Assembly (NCBI RefSeq): GCF_035046505.1
Contig: NC_089827.1
Coordinates: forward strand, 14,755,353-14,819,352
DNA: 64,000 nucleotides
Direction: 5' to 3'
Source: Tiliqua scincoides
Taxonomy: Eukaryota > Chordata > Lepidosauria > Squamata > Scincidae
Shown: piece after piece, positions 54,331-64,000 of the stretch
Position numbering within the stretch: position 1 is the stretch's first letter
How the letters are laid out: every line of letters starts with the position of its first letter
Notes under the pieces: generated by a model
Database searches by the model: none
What the model saw: only the letters and a program-made list of their open reading frames with translations
What the model was told of the DNA's origin: nothing
Made by a program: the position numbers and the translations under genes

Positions 54331-54890
54331 CTGCCCAATCCTATCCCTGGCCACACTGAAGCATGCAGCTGCACCATGGCAGCATGAACTTCATGCTATG
54401 ATGGGGGAGGCGATCAAGAGGTCTCTTCCAATGGCGCCACTAGGGTCTGTGTCACCCTGTGCAGGAGGTCAGTGCATCATCCCATGATGGATCGATCTCC
54501 TTCCATGCAGTGGGCAGGCCAATGCCGCAGGTTGTGGGCATGGTGACGTATCATCGCTCCGCCTCCACTGGTTTTTTGGCTATAACTTTTGATAGAATAT
54601 ATTTTAACAGTTTGTTTTGTTGCATCTTCATGAAATCACACATTGAATGATATATAACACGATGGTATTATTTGAAAATACCAAGATTCAAAAAATTTTG
54701 GCATGTAGTGGTGTCGTCCCCCTATGCGCATCACCCGGTGCAGCCCCACACTCCCTACTCCCACTAGCAACACCACTGGTCTTTTCGGACCTACGCCAGC
54801 TCCAGTACTACTGCCGCTTTCCACCAGCAGTTCGGACTGGCCTGGTGGTCGTGCACTCTGTGTGCTGTTGTAATTTAAAGATAGAATTGG
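54331..54890. mobile_element. CCCAATCCTA MITE split by a hAT MITE
   Basis: The left part CTGCCCAATCCTATCCCTGG and the right part, ending in AATTGGGCC, flank an inserted hAT element (54,428-54,777). Boundaries are approximate. Confidence 0.55.
54428..54777. mobile_element. hAT-type MITE, 'CAGTGGCGCCACTAGG' family, nested
   Basis: Left CCAATGGCGCCACTAGGGTC, right CCCACTAGCAACACCACT. The flanking 8-mers GGTCTCTT (54,420-54,427) and GGTCTTTT (54,778-54,785) match at 7 of 8. Same family as 51,702. Confidence 0.83.
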
Positions 54891-55387
54891 GCCTTAAAAA
54901 CATGGCATTTTTTTCATTTTCTCCTTACCACCGAACTATAAATAATCTTTATTATCACAATTGCATTCATCACTCAAAAGATAATATTTAATCTAAGTCT
55001 GAAGTACCTTTCTAAAAAAATTTTTAAATTTAAGTGATATTTATCTGCCAAATCTTTACATTTTAGTTTCCTACAAGGTCAGAATGTAATGCTTGAATTT
55101 ATATATCTAATTTATATATCTATAAGCTTGGCCTATTTCCTCAGTTCTTCAGTCAACAAAATACGGAGTTGCAACAATGCTTATTTCAATAAAATGGCAG
55201 CTTTAGGCTTAGCCTGGAAAATTCTGGACTCCTTCCTTTGGAGAATAATTGTATACAGTAACAATACCAGGCTCAGGGCTGCTTCACAGCTGAAATACCT
55301 ACACAGACACACACAGAGAGCATGTGTGAACCCACAGATGCTTATTTTGCCATGTATATCTGTGTTCGGAGAAAAGCGTGCTCTGAG

Positions 55388-55865
55388 AGCCCAATCCTGA
55401 GCTCAGTGCTCCAGCTTTCTGCCAGAGCACACTGTTGCAAACGTGCCGTAAGGCACATCTGCTAGGCATACCACTAGGCCAACCCCCTGTGGTGAGGTGT
55501 GGTCTCACGGACTGCCAAGCCATGGCACGGTAAGCGGGGGTGGGGAGGGCTGCAGGGAGGAGGCATTCCGGGGAGAGGGGAGGCAGGTGGAGGGCAGAGA
55601 GAGGGTGGGTAGGAGGCGTGTCAGAGAGAGGGAGTGTGGAGGAAGGAGGTGGGTCCGGTGGAGCGATCCTGTCCGTTTCTGCAGGGCTTGTCACCCTCCA
55701 CAAACACCTTTAGTTTATCGGTGGTAAAGCTTGTAGCCCCATTGCGGGGCTGCTTCCCTTCTCCTGAGGTGCTGCCCGCGGCAGGCTGAGGCGCGCAGGA
55801 TGTGGCGGCAGCCATTCTTGGCGCCGCTGCAGCCGCACGCCCTGGGCAGCTCAGGATTGGGCTGT
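55388..55865. mobile_element. CCCAATCCTA MITE, ~480-bp class
   Basis: AGCCCAATCCTGAGCTCAGT and CAGCTCAGGATTGGGCT give a 16-bp perfect terminal inverted repeat. The GC-rich interior yields spurious frames on both strands. Confidence 0.75.
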
Positions 55866-56340
55866 AAGACTGCAATCCTTTACGACAGTGGGTTCCAAAC
55901 TTTTGTGCACCAGGACACACTTTTTAAAATGACACTCTTATTGGGACCCTAGGTTTACCAGACTTAAAAAAAAGAGAGAGAGATCTAGAAATAAATTATA
56001 TTTTATTTATTTATAATTAATAATAACCAGAAAAAAAGACCTTCAAGCATTTATCTGCCTAAATTTACACATGCTTGCAAACTGCAGGAGCTGGCCTCTT
56101 TGCAGGGTAATTACCAACTACAGTATCTGATTTTTGAATAGCCTCAAAAATCTTGGCTTGAGGCAATTAGTTATCTGATCTTTCCATCATTCTTTGGCTA
56201 CCCACCAAAAATCTGGTCAAGACCCACCAGTGGGTCCTGTCCCACAGTTTGGGAACCACTGCTTTACACACTTTCCTGAAGGTAAGCCCCACTGAGCACA
56301 ATGGAACTTTCTTCTGAGTGTATAGGATTGTGCTGTGATT
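55866..56340. mobile_element. Short CCCAATCCTA MITE split by a hAT MITE
   Basis: AGACTGCAATCCTTTACGA precedes and CTTTACACACTTTCCTGAAG follows the hAT element at 55,886-56,261. The right end is GTGTATAGGATTGTGCTGTG. It directly abuts the longer MITE ending near 55,865. Confidence 0.65.
55886..56261. mobile_element. hAT MITE, 'CAGTGGTTTCCAAA' family, nested
   Basis: CAGTGGGTTCCAAACTTTTG and ACAGTTTGGGAACCACTG. Flanks CTTTACGA and CTTTACAC match at 6 of 8. Same family as 23,116; a purine-rich AAAAAAGAGAGAGAG run is internal. Confidence 0.83.
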
Positions 56341-57404
56341 CTATGTATTATTGGAACACACCTAGGCTAGACACACTTTTTTTTAAAAAAATGAATTTAT
56401 AATTGTTAATGAGCTATCTAAATACTACGTACAAATTCTCCTCCTTGCAAGATTCCTCTTCTTTTGATTGTGAGCATCCTACCATTTGGCCTGCATGTTA
56501 CACCTATCTGTGGCTATCCTAGTGAGTACTTGGCCAAGCAGTGTAGGGGCAGGACAAGGGTGGTGGGAGAGCAGAACAGAGACTGGGAGGGGTGTTTCAG
56601 GGCAGGGGATGGCAGAACAGGGGATCAGGCCCAGGAGGGAGTGGGATCAGTGGAGAAGGCCTCCTCTGTATCTTATCCTCCCTCATGGGCCCAAATGCCC
56701 TACAAGTGGCTGCTTGGATTTGCACCAGCAATTTAACTGGTGCTGATCCAAGTAGCCCAGATGGACAGACTGGAGTGTTACTGGCTCCAGCTGCCCCAGC
56801 ACAGGTTAGGAACTGGGTTGCCCATTGCTTTTATAAATTCAGTGTATCAACAGTGTTATCCAATTGTTTACTTGTGCATTTCCATTGTCGCTGAAGGAAG
56901 CCCCGCTACAGTTCAAAGGGCTGCCCATGCTTGCAGTTTCCAGAGACACAAGCCTAGAAAAGCCCATACAAAAGGCAACAATGCTCACAGCAGTCATACC
57001 AGAGACCTGGGATTTAAGCTGATTAGCCTCCTTGACTTCAGTGAACTAAATGGGCTTAAACTAAAATAATGTGGCTTAAATCATTTTAACAGCTTCAGTC
57101 TTTCTATTACTAGCACGGGAACCGATTGTGGAAGGTTCTCCTTAGTGGAGCAGAAAGGTTCTTTTTTTGCAGACAGGTCACCCCAAATCCCAGCCCTTCT
57201 GCCGTTTGGGTGAAATTAAATCCGTTGTGGACAGGATTTCCGTTCCCTTTCAGCAGTATATCAGCTCCACCACTGGAAAAAGACCAGTCTGAGACTGCCG
57301 AAAAGGCCGTAGCACATCAAGCAGGAAAACAAACACTGTGAGTTCCATGCATAGAAACGAGTGGTGTCTATGAGTTGTGAATCTCCATGTTCAGAGAGAG
57401 CATA
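56341..57404. other. Intergenic, decayed repeats, no gene recognised
   Basis: The part from about 56,500 to 56,820 resembles GC-rich MITE interiors (GGATTTGCACCAGCAATTTA, related to 38,290 and 57,890). No exon recognised. Confidence 0.35.
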
Positions 57405-57725
57405 CAGGTGGGCCGTCTTTAACCGTGGATTCTGAATCCGTGGATTTGACTCAGTGTGGGTTCCAAACTTGTGCTGGAGGGCTTCGCCTGATCTCCTGGA
57501 CGCAATTAGAAGTGCCTTCCAGCTGCATCTGGGCGAATTTCTGAGGCCCATGAAGGCTGCCTGGCTGCCTCCCCAGGTCCCAGAAGGCCTTAGAAGGCCT
57601 CCTGGAGATCTTAGAAAGGCACTTCTGGATTTAACTAAACCAGAAGTGCCTGCCAGAAGGTCAGACCACAAATTTCATTATCCGCAGATTTTGGTATCCA
57701 TGGATTTTGGTATCCGCAGGTGGAG
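57405..57725 (+). mobile_element. Tigger-like MITE
   Basis: Follows TA with CAGGTGGGCCGTCTTTAACC; contains GAATCCGTGGATTTGACTC and, near the right, TTTCATTATCCGCAGATTTT and GGTATCCGCAGGTGG. The right end is approximate. No transposase. Confidence 0.72.
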
Positions 57726-58213
57726 AGTTATTCACACATGTCTGCCCATACAGATATCATTCAAAATACTTCAAGGACATAATCCAACTCCTTACCAAAG
57801 ACCGTTCCTAAATTGTTAAATCTTACCAGGCGCTCAGCATCTTCCCTCCCTTCTACCCCACTAAGCCACTTAGTGGCCTACGATAATCTGCCCCAGCAAA
57901 ATTGCTGGTGTAAGTCTGAGAAGCCCCATGTTGATCCCACCCCTTCCCAGGCCTGATCTGCACCTCTTCACTCTCTCCCTCCCAGAACCACCCCACATCT
58001 GCTGTCCTCCCCCACTCATACCATATGGGGTAGCTGTTACCTGCTGTGGCATCCACAGCTCCAAATCCAGTGCTGGCAGAATGTTGCAGGCCTTCCTGCC
58101 AGCACACCTTACTCCTGAGTCATCAAAAAGCTGTTTACGAAGCTTTTGCAACGGATAGCGCTGGCACTAGCAAAACATAGAACATTATTCTTTCTACAGA
58201 CTTTGTTCTAGGC
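57726..58213. other. Intergenic, MITE relics
   Basis: ATAATCTGCCCCAGCAAAAT with TTGCTGGTGTAAG matches relics near 38,290 and 56,710. No gene. Confidence 0.35.
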
Positions 58214-58565
58214 CAGCGGTTGCCAAACTCGTGACTGCTATGTAGCGAAAATTCGGTCCCTGTTCAGACCGCAGCTTACCTTTCCGCCTCCGTGTGTCTC
58301 ATCTTCTGAGTTGATCTGGGCACTGGGACACTCTGAGCAGTCATGTCTGTTGCCTGGCATCCCAGAAGGCTGTGTAATAGGGCATCCAGGTAGATGTGAC
58401 TGCCCAGAGCATCCTGGTGCCCAGATCTACTCAGAAGACGAGACACACGAAGGTGGAAAGATAAGCTGCAACAAGATGTGCAGAGGTGGAAAGGTAAGTT
58501 CTGTTCAATGAGTTGCTTTCCCCAACCCCAGATCTGGCCCCCAGGCCAGGGTTTAGAGAAAACTG
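58214..58565. mobile_element. hAT-type MITE, perfect 8-bp TSD
   Basis: CAGCGGTTGCCAAACTCGTG and CAGGGTTTAGAGAAAACTG ends. TTCTAGGC lies exactly on both sides (58,206-58,213 and 58,566-58,573). The interior has inverted CATCTTCTGAGTTGATCTGG / CCAGATCTACTCAGAAGACG segments. Confidence 0.88.
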
Positions 58566-58686
58566 TTCTAGGCAATGCAGCCATTGAGGCTGTGGTTTGG
58601 AGATACACACCCCCCCCCCCCGCAGAGGCTTCTTAACCCTTTCCCTTCAGGCTGCTTTCCTGCTATAATATATCTTTAATCTATAA

Positions 58687-59155
58687 CAGGGGTGTCCAAA
58701 GTTTTTGGCAGGAGGGCCGCATTGTCTCTCTGACAGTGTCAGGGGCCAGGGAAAAAAAGAATTAATTTACATTTAAAATTTGAATAAATTTACATACATT
58801 TACATAAATGAATATATTAAAAATGAATTTATATGAATGAATGAATGAAGGTCTTGCAATAGCTCAAGGCCTATAAAAGGCCTTGCACAAAGCAAGACTG
58901 GCCTTTCCTTTGCTGCTGCTGCTGCTGCATCACAGATGTGAAACAGCAAGCAGAGGAGGAAGCCCTCATCCCACAGCTCACGCGAGAGGTCAAACAGTCG
59001 TCCTCAGGCTGAGAGCAGTTGCGTCGGGCTAGTGTGGGCTCCAACAAATCTCTGGAGGGCCAGAGGCTCATTGGAGACTGAGGGTTCCCTGAGGGCTGCA
59101 TTGAGAGACCTTGAGGGCCACAAGTGGCCCCAGGGCCAGGGTTTGGGCACCCCTG
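58687..59155 (-). mobile_element. hAT MITE, 'CAGGGGTGTCCAAA' family, copy 3 (reverse)
   Basis: CAGGGGTGTCCAAAGTTTTT and GGGTTTGGGCACCCCTG. Flanks ATCTATAA and ATCTATAT match at 7 of 8. Inverted relative to 8,989 and 33,424. A short GCT repeat is present near 58,910. Confidence 0.9.
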
Positions 59156-59460
59156 ATCTATATAATAAGCTCTTATGTTATTTAAAATATCTCCAGCCCT
59201 TTGATGTTATTCTTCAGTGAACTGTGTTTTTTGAGAGCTTGCAGGAAAACCTTTAGGAGGGACGCCATCACTTTGAAAGGCATTTCTTCTTCATCTTTTC
59301 CTCACCCCAGTCATTCCTCATCCATCCAAGGCTCAAGGTTTGCTTAGAACCAGGTGACTCCCTAGAATTTCAGAGAAGTGGGTTCCCAAGCCCCTGGTGA
59401 TCATTCAGTTTCCAGAATGTCAAGCAGAATGAAAACATATTTGTTCTCCTTACCTGATTG
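59156..59460. other. Intergenic, no feature seen
   Basis: About 300 bp with no repeat or coding signal. Confidence 0.3.
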
Positions 59461-59640
59461 AGGGCCCAATCCTATCCAACTTTCCAGCACTGATGCAGCT
59501 CTGCCAATGGGGCAAGTGCTGCATCCTTCAGTGGGAAGGCAGTCACAGAGACCTCCTCAAGGCAGGGGAATGTTTGTTCCCTTACCTTGGGCTGTATTGT
59601 GGCTGCATCGGTGCAGGAAAGTTGGATAGGATTGGGCCCT
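59461..59640. mobile_element. CCCAATCCTA palindromic MITE, type copy (180 bp)
   Basis: The best-preserved member: AGGGCCCAATCCTATCCAAC at the left and its exact inverse at the right give a 25-bp perfect terminal repeat, extending further with few mismatches. The whole element can fold on itself. The 168-codon minus-strand frame that overlaps it (59,472-59,978) is a by-product. Confidence 0.9.
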
Positions 59641-60780
59641 GAGACTCCTACGCTTTTCTCTCCTTTATTCTGCTGTTCTTCCTTGCCATCATGCCAAGTG
59701 AGGTTGTAGCCCACTGTTTGGACAGAAAGTGTTGTCATCTTACCTGGCTCAAGTCCTTTCATGCATGTCTTGCTTCCTGAGATGACACCAAACAATCTGT
59801 AGAAATACCACCAACTGTCTGTATACTGACATTTCCTGGTAATTTGCATGATAGAAGCCGCCATTAGGGCCTGCTTTTTCACCCAGGCATTCCCCCCTCC
59901 CCCCAAAGAGCTAGGGAAATCTAGCTCTGCCTCCCCCAAGTGTATGGACAACTTTATCAGGAGAATAGTGGTAACCATATTCCTCCTCTAGGTAATCAAT
60001 GGGCATAACTACCTGGCTCCAAGCTGTGCTCCATCAGAGACCGAGTGAACGTATCGTGACCAACCCCAAAATGTCGAGGCAGCTGGACAACGCAGATTCC
60101 CACAGGCCAAGCCCTGTGGTAGTCTTTGCCTGTTCCAGTCAGCCAGCCTCACCAAACTGGACCAGTATCATCTGAGTGGTTCTGGCTCACCCACTGATCT
60201 TTCTTACCTCAGAATGGACACCAAGCAATCAACTCCTTATACGGTCCTCACAACATCTGCCTAAAGTGACCCTAAATGGAAAAAAATGAAGGGATAACCT
60301 ACACCTAATGAACTGCACCATCCAACACCAATCTGGGGTAAGCAAAAAACCTGTCAGCGCCAGGCCAATAGGGTAGGTGAAAAAAACTGTCACCATCCAA
60401 CACTAGGCTGGTATAGGTGAAAAAAATCCCTACCTGGCACCCACTAGGACAACTAACTACTCTCAGATTGTATAAAAGGCGCACAGGAACGCAACTGCAA
60501 GGTAGGAACTAACTTGTACCCCAACAAGCATCCCAGCCAATTCAGAGGTTGCAATTTTGTGCCTCTGCCCCATGCTTCTGCAAGATCTGCACCACCGTAA
60601 TTCTTCCATGGGTATCACTGAGGATGTCCTCAGCCAAGTACAGAAGCTTCAGCAGTACCACAAAGCCTTTCAGTTCATTATTGCCTGTTCACAAAGCAAC
60701 TCACAGCCCTTGTGTCAAGGCAAACAATCTCTCTCTGCTGATCCAAACTATTTTTTTTAATTAGTTTTTACATTCTGTTG
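59641..60780. other. Intergenic, diverged unclassified sequence
   Basis: The segment 60,000-60,720 is more GC-balanced than its surroundings and may be an ancient retroelement relic, but I cannot assign a family. Imperfect tandem units of CACCATCCAACAC plus GTGAAAAAAA lie at about 60,325-60,435. Confidence 0.35.
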
Positions 60781-61500
60781 TTCGGAGGGTCATTTCTCAC
60801 AATCCACTCACCTCACAACAGCGAGCTAATTGGCAGGGAAAGAGGTAGGAAGGTAACATGATTAATCTAAGGACGAGAAGGTTCTCCGGTGAACATGAGC
60901 ATCCTTAGGCAACACTGTGCAATGCAAGGTTGTTTAATTTGTTTTCCCTTCGATCAAATAAACACCAATCTAGTTATTAGGAGTATATTTTACCCTTCAG
61001 CTCCAAAGTTTTGAAAGAGTTTATTTATTAAAAGAAAACTTCAATTTCAGAAACAATGGGATGGTCAACAGGGACATCCTACCTTATATTGACACCACAC
61101 CGTCTAAAGATAGCTGCCAACTGCTAAATATTTTAATAGCCGAAAGCTCAAAGGAGGCCATTATTTGTACGTCGAGTTAACTGCAGCAGAAATACCGTTA
61201 ATCTTTTATAGCGTCTTTAGCACATTATTAGACTTTGGTCCTGGTAGACCCAATGAGAGCAAGCGCACACTTTGTAAGTAAGCACACACTTTGTAAGTAA
61301 AGAATAATGCAGCATCTATAGAAACCATTTCTGCAGCATTAAGAGATTACTTTTGAGCAGATGACTATTTTTAACAGAAGTTAAAGCCACCCCCCACACC
61401 GTGTGTTTTCCCAAAGACTATTCAAGGTGCATATTTGCTTTGACATGGATAAACATGTCAAATGTATTTTTTAGCTACATCGACTTCACGTACTTCTAGT
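60781..61500. other. Repeat-poor island, candidate conserved noncoding element
   Basis: No transposons recognised. It contains GCGAGCTAATTGGCAGGG, ACATGATTAATCTAAGG and AACTGCTAAATATTTTAATAG words. A 20-bp unit, CACACTTTGTAAGTAA, is tandemly doubled at about 61,267-61,304. Possible regulatory element; no direct evidence. Confidence 0.3.
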
Positions 61501-61803
61501 CAGGGTCAATAGAGATGCTGTAAAACCAGACCTTGGGGTGCTGATCCTGCAGGCAGAAGCATCTGTCTATTCTCCATGACAGTGACTGTATCAAAAGGAA
61601 GAGGAACTTTTTCAGCTCTGTTCAACTGCTACTTGTTTACTTCTTACTTCACTGATACCATGTGACATTGTATCTTTTGGCTTTGACCCAACTTGCACAA
61701 ATTAGCCCTTCCCTTTTGCTTTTAGAAATCATTATCCTTCATTCTCAGTGATGATGTGGCTGAATGGCAGGGTAATCCAAATCTCCCTGCAGGGATGATC
61801 TAA

Positions 61804-62722
61804 CAGTGTTTCGCAAACTGTAGGTCAGGATCCACTAGGCGGATCATGAACCAATTTCAGATGGGTCCCCATTCATTTCAGTTCAATGTGTATTTTATTT
61901 TCAATATATTAGACTTGATGCTACGATGGGATGTGACTACACTTGGGGCAATGTTACTGATCTGTACTTTTAACAGGCTACTACGTGTATGCTTTTAACA
62001 ATGATAGTCAATGGGGCTTACTCCCGGGTAAATGTGGATAGGATTGCAGCCTTTGGGGTGGTAGGGGAATTTTTTTTAAACAGATCAGCAACTGCTTAGG
62101 AGGATTGGAGGATTGGGAGGGTTCTTCTTTATTTTAAGTAGTTTTTTAAACTTATACTTATTTTATTATTATTTATTACAGGCATTTATATACCGCCTTT
62201 CTTGGTCGTCAGATTTCTCCTCAGACTTTAATTCAAGGCGGTTTACATAGGCAGGCTGTTCTAAATCTCCGTAGGGATTTTTACAATTGAAGAAAGGTTC
62301 TATCTTTCAAGAACCACACAACATTTCAGATGGATATTTTATGGTCTGTTATCACTTTCTGGCCTCCAGATTCCTCCCACACAGGCTGACAAGCAACTCC
62401 TTCATCTCTCCAAGAGCAGGTGGAATAACTCAGCTGGGCTTGTCAGTTGCTTCAAGGTCTCGCCATTCATGATGCTGGTGGCCTCGAACTGGCGACCTTT
62501 GGATGTTATCGTCAGGCAAACGGAGGCTCAACCCTCTAGACCAGACCCTTATTGCAAATGTTTAATTTTTTACTTAATTTAATTTGATTTTGTCATATGG
62601 GGGTGTAAAAAATTTTCTGCTTGATGATGTCACTTCTGGCCATGTCATCACCTCCAGTGGGTCCTGACAGATTGTCATTCTTAAAAAGTGGGTCCTGGTC
62701 CTAAAATGTTTGAGAACCACTG
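61804..62722. mobile_element. hAT-type MITE split by a SINE
   Basis: Left CAGTGTTTCGCAAACTGTAG, right AATGTTTGAGAACCACTG, with ATCTAACA repeated across both junctions. The tail (TGATGTCACTTCTGGCCATG; TTGTCATTCTTAAAAAGTGG) matches 1,713 and 22,628. A short MITE-like piece (61,998-62,052) and a SINE (62,155-62,550) lie inside. Confidence 0.75.
62155..62550 (-). mobile_element. tRNA-derived SINE, nested, reverse strand
   Basis: The minus-strand tail GTAAACCGCCTTGAATTAAA and AAAGGCGGTATATAAATGCC and the head GTCTAGAGGGTTGAGCCTCC with CGCCAGTTCGAGGCCACC match the SINE at 52,398. It sits inside a hAT MITE. Confidence 0.83.
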
Positions 62723-63416
62723 ATCTAACAGAACAATGTCTAGTGTGCACTTATGCAAGAGTCACAGGATGCCCATGTGAACAGGTCTCTGTTCCTCTGC
62801 TTCCGAGCCAGTCACAGCTGTGAAAGCAAAGTAGAGGCTTCTTCTCGAATGTGAAGGCTGAGAGGAGGGTGGCTCATTTCCTGCATGGAGGTTCTGTCTG
62901 TAAGATTTCAATTCTATTCTGTTACCATTTGGGAGAAAAAGTTTAAACTCTCTGGCTCTTTTCAGGAGACTTTCTCACCCTTTTCAGCAAAGTAAGAAAA
63001 TTGGAAACTTTTAGAACATTCTAGAATGAGAGTCGCTGCCTTTTCCTTCAGTGCACATTTAGCCAAAATGCCAAATTTGTAGTGCTGAGAAAGTTCACGT
63101 TGTCATGAGAAGCAGAGTGAAGTGGATAATTGGACTGTCGGCCACATAGTTTCTTGATGGGTATTCTGGTGTTGAAAGAAGCATTAGCTGAGAAATTCAG
63201 ACCCACCCTTGGTTGGCAGATTGCAGGTTGTGGGGTGGACTTAGGTAGCCTTTGTCTGATCCATTCAGAACATGACAGGACTGACACTGAAGTTAATAGA
63301 CATTGATTGGGATCAAAAAAAAACCTCCCCCAATCAGTTGCGTAATCTTTGTTCTCAGGTTCCTGTTTAGACCTGTGCATCATGTTAAAACCAGTATTTC
63401 TGAATGTATGTCATTT
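62723..63416. other. Intergenic, no gene recognised
   Basis: Unique-looking; the frames are short and unsupported. Confidence 0.3.
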
Positions 63417-63619
63417 AGGGCGCAATCCTAACTCCTTATGTCAGTGCTTTCCAGCACTGGCATAGCAGTGCCAATGGGACATGTGCTGCATCCAGCAGTT
63501 GGGTGGCACTCACAGAGGCCTCCTCAAAGTAAGGGAATGTTTGTTCCCTTACCTCAGAGCTGCATTGCCCTTTTGCCAGTGCTGGAAAGCACTGACATAA
63601 GGGGATAGGATTGCACCCT
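63417..63619. mobile_element. CCCAATCCTA palindromic MITE
   Basis: AGGGCGCAATCCTAACTCCT and GGGGATAGGATTGCACCCT ends. Next to them, CTTATGTCAGTGCTTTCCAG and its inverse extend the terminal repeat. A near-identical interior to 59,461 (GGGAATGTTTGTTCCCTTAC). Confidence 0.87.
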
Positions 63620-63621
63620 TA

Positions 63622-63712
63622 GGCTGCAATCCTATACACACTTTCCAGGGAGTAAGCCCTGTTGAACACAATGGAACTTAGGTCTGAGTAGGCATGCATA
63701 GAATTGTGCTGT
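63622..63712. mobile_element. Short CCCAATCCTA MITE abutting a longer one
   Basis: GGCTGCAATCCTATACACAC to GCATGCATAGAATTGTGCTG, core ACACAATGGAACTTAGGTCT. It starts two bases after the longer MITE ends. Confidence 0.7.
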
Positions 63713-64000
63713 AAGTTCATTGGCTGCAGTTGAGATGAAAGAAGTTTAGGACTGGGCTCATTAAATACCACATTCATTTTCTTTGATGTCTTATGGTAAA
63801 TGGGTCATTATATTTCAATAGCACTTGCATGTTCCACTTCTATTTTATTAGTATCTTATTTCTTCTAATGGAGACTGTATATTTTACAGAAATGTGTGTT
63901 TGGAAAATAATGTCAGAGGAATTTGGAAATCTTTCACATAGTCATTTTTTCCCCTCATGCTATGCATATTAGATGAACTTAAAGATTCAGGGTGGTCTTC
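63713..64000. other. Intergenic, no feature seen
   Basis: AT-rich with nothing recognised up to the window edge. Confidence 0.3.

Noticed and set aside
59472-59978. 168-codon minus-strand frame
   Set aside because: About a third of it translates the palindromic MITE at 59,461-59,640; no domain or splice context.

Overview
This window is vertebrate nuclear DNA, most likely from a squamate reptile (lizard-type). It holds two recognisable host genes in about 64 kb, each with an intronless coding region. The rest is dense, old, non-autonomous transposon sequence. The squamate call rests on the repeats: tRNA-headed SINEs, a 5S-rRNA-headed SINE whose tail matches a neighbouring retroposon, an L2-tailed SINE ending in (AAT)n, and very many short palindromic elements with CCCAATCCTA ends. 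I cannot name the species.

Host genes: SMIM30 (a 61-residue membrane micropeptide; coding exon at 28,164-28,349) and GPR85/SREB2 (a 370-residue orphan GPCR; 43,631-44,743) lie on the + strand about 15 kb apart. Both map to human 7q31, so the pair looks like conserved synteny. GPR85 has a CpG-rich, TATA-less promoter region near 41.4-41.7 kb, a candidate noncoding exon ending at a consensus donor (41,800), and a clear acceptor at 43,450. For SMIM30 I propose a promoter and first exon near 24.5-24.6 kb, with a ZNF143/THAP11-like motif, a CCAAT box and a splice donor. Joined to the coding exon, this would place an upstream ATG in frame with the micropeptide.

Layout: 0-24 kb is intergenic, with MITEs, SINEs, a solo retroviral LTR (16,227-17,160) and repeat-poor islands at about 7.1-7.5 and 9.5-10.3 kb. 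24.5-31.3 kb is the SMIM30 locus, including a CA-rich minisatellite in its presumed intron and a duplicated 3'UTR module. 31.8-41.3 kb is repeats plus repeat-poor islands at about 36.5-37.2 and 38.8-39.4 kb. 41.4-46.2 kb is GPR85. 46.2-64 kb is intergenic, with many hAT-type MITEs and a repeat-poor island at about 60.8-61.5 kb.

No transposase, reverse transcriptase or other long mobile-element reading frame was recognised. The mobile elements seen are non-autonomous or truncated. Many keep terminal inverted repeats and 8-bp (hAT), TA (Tigger) or about 9-11-bp (CCCAATCCTA family) target duplications, and several are nested, which gives a readable order of insertion. I found no CRISPR array, operon or clearly new protein system.
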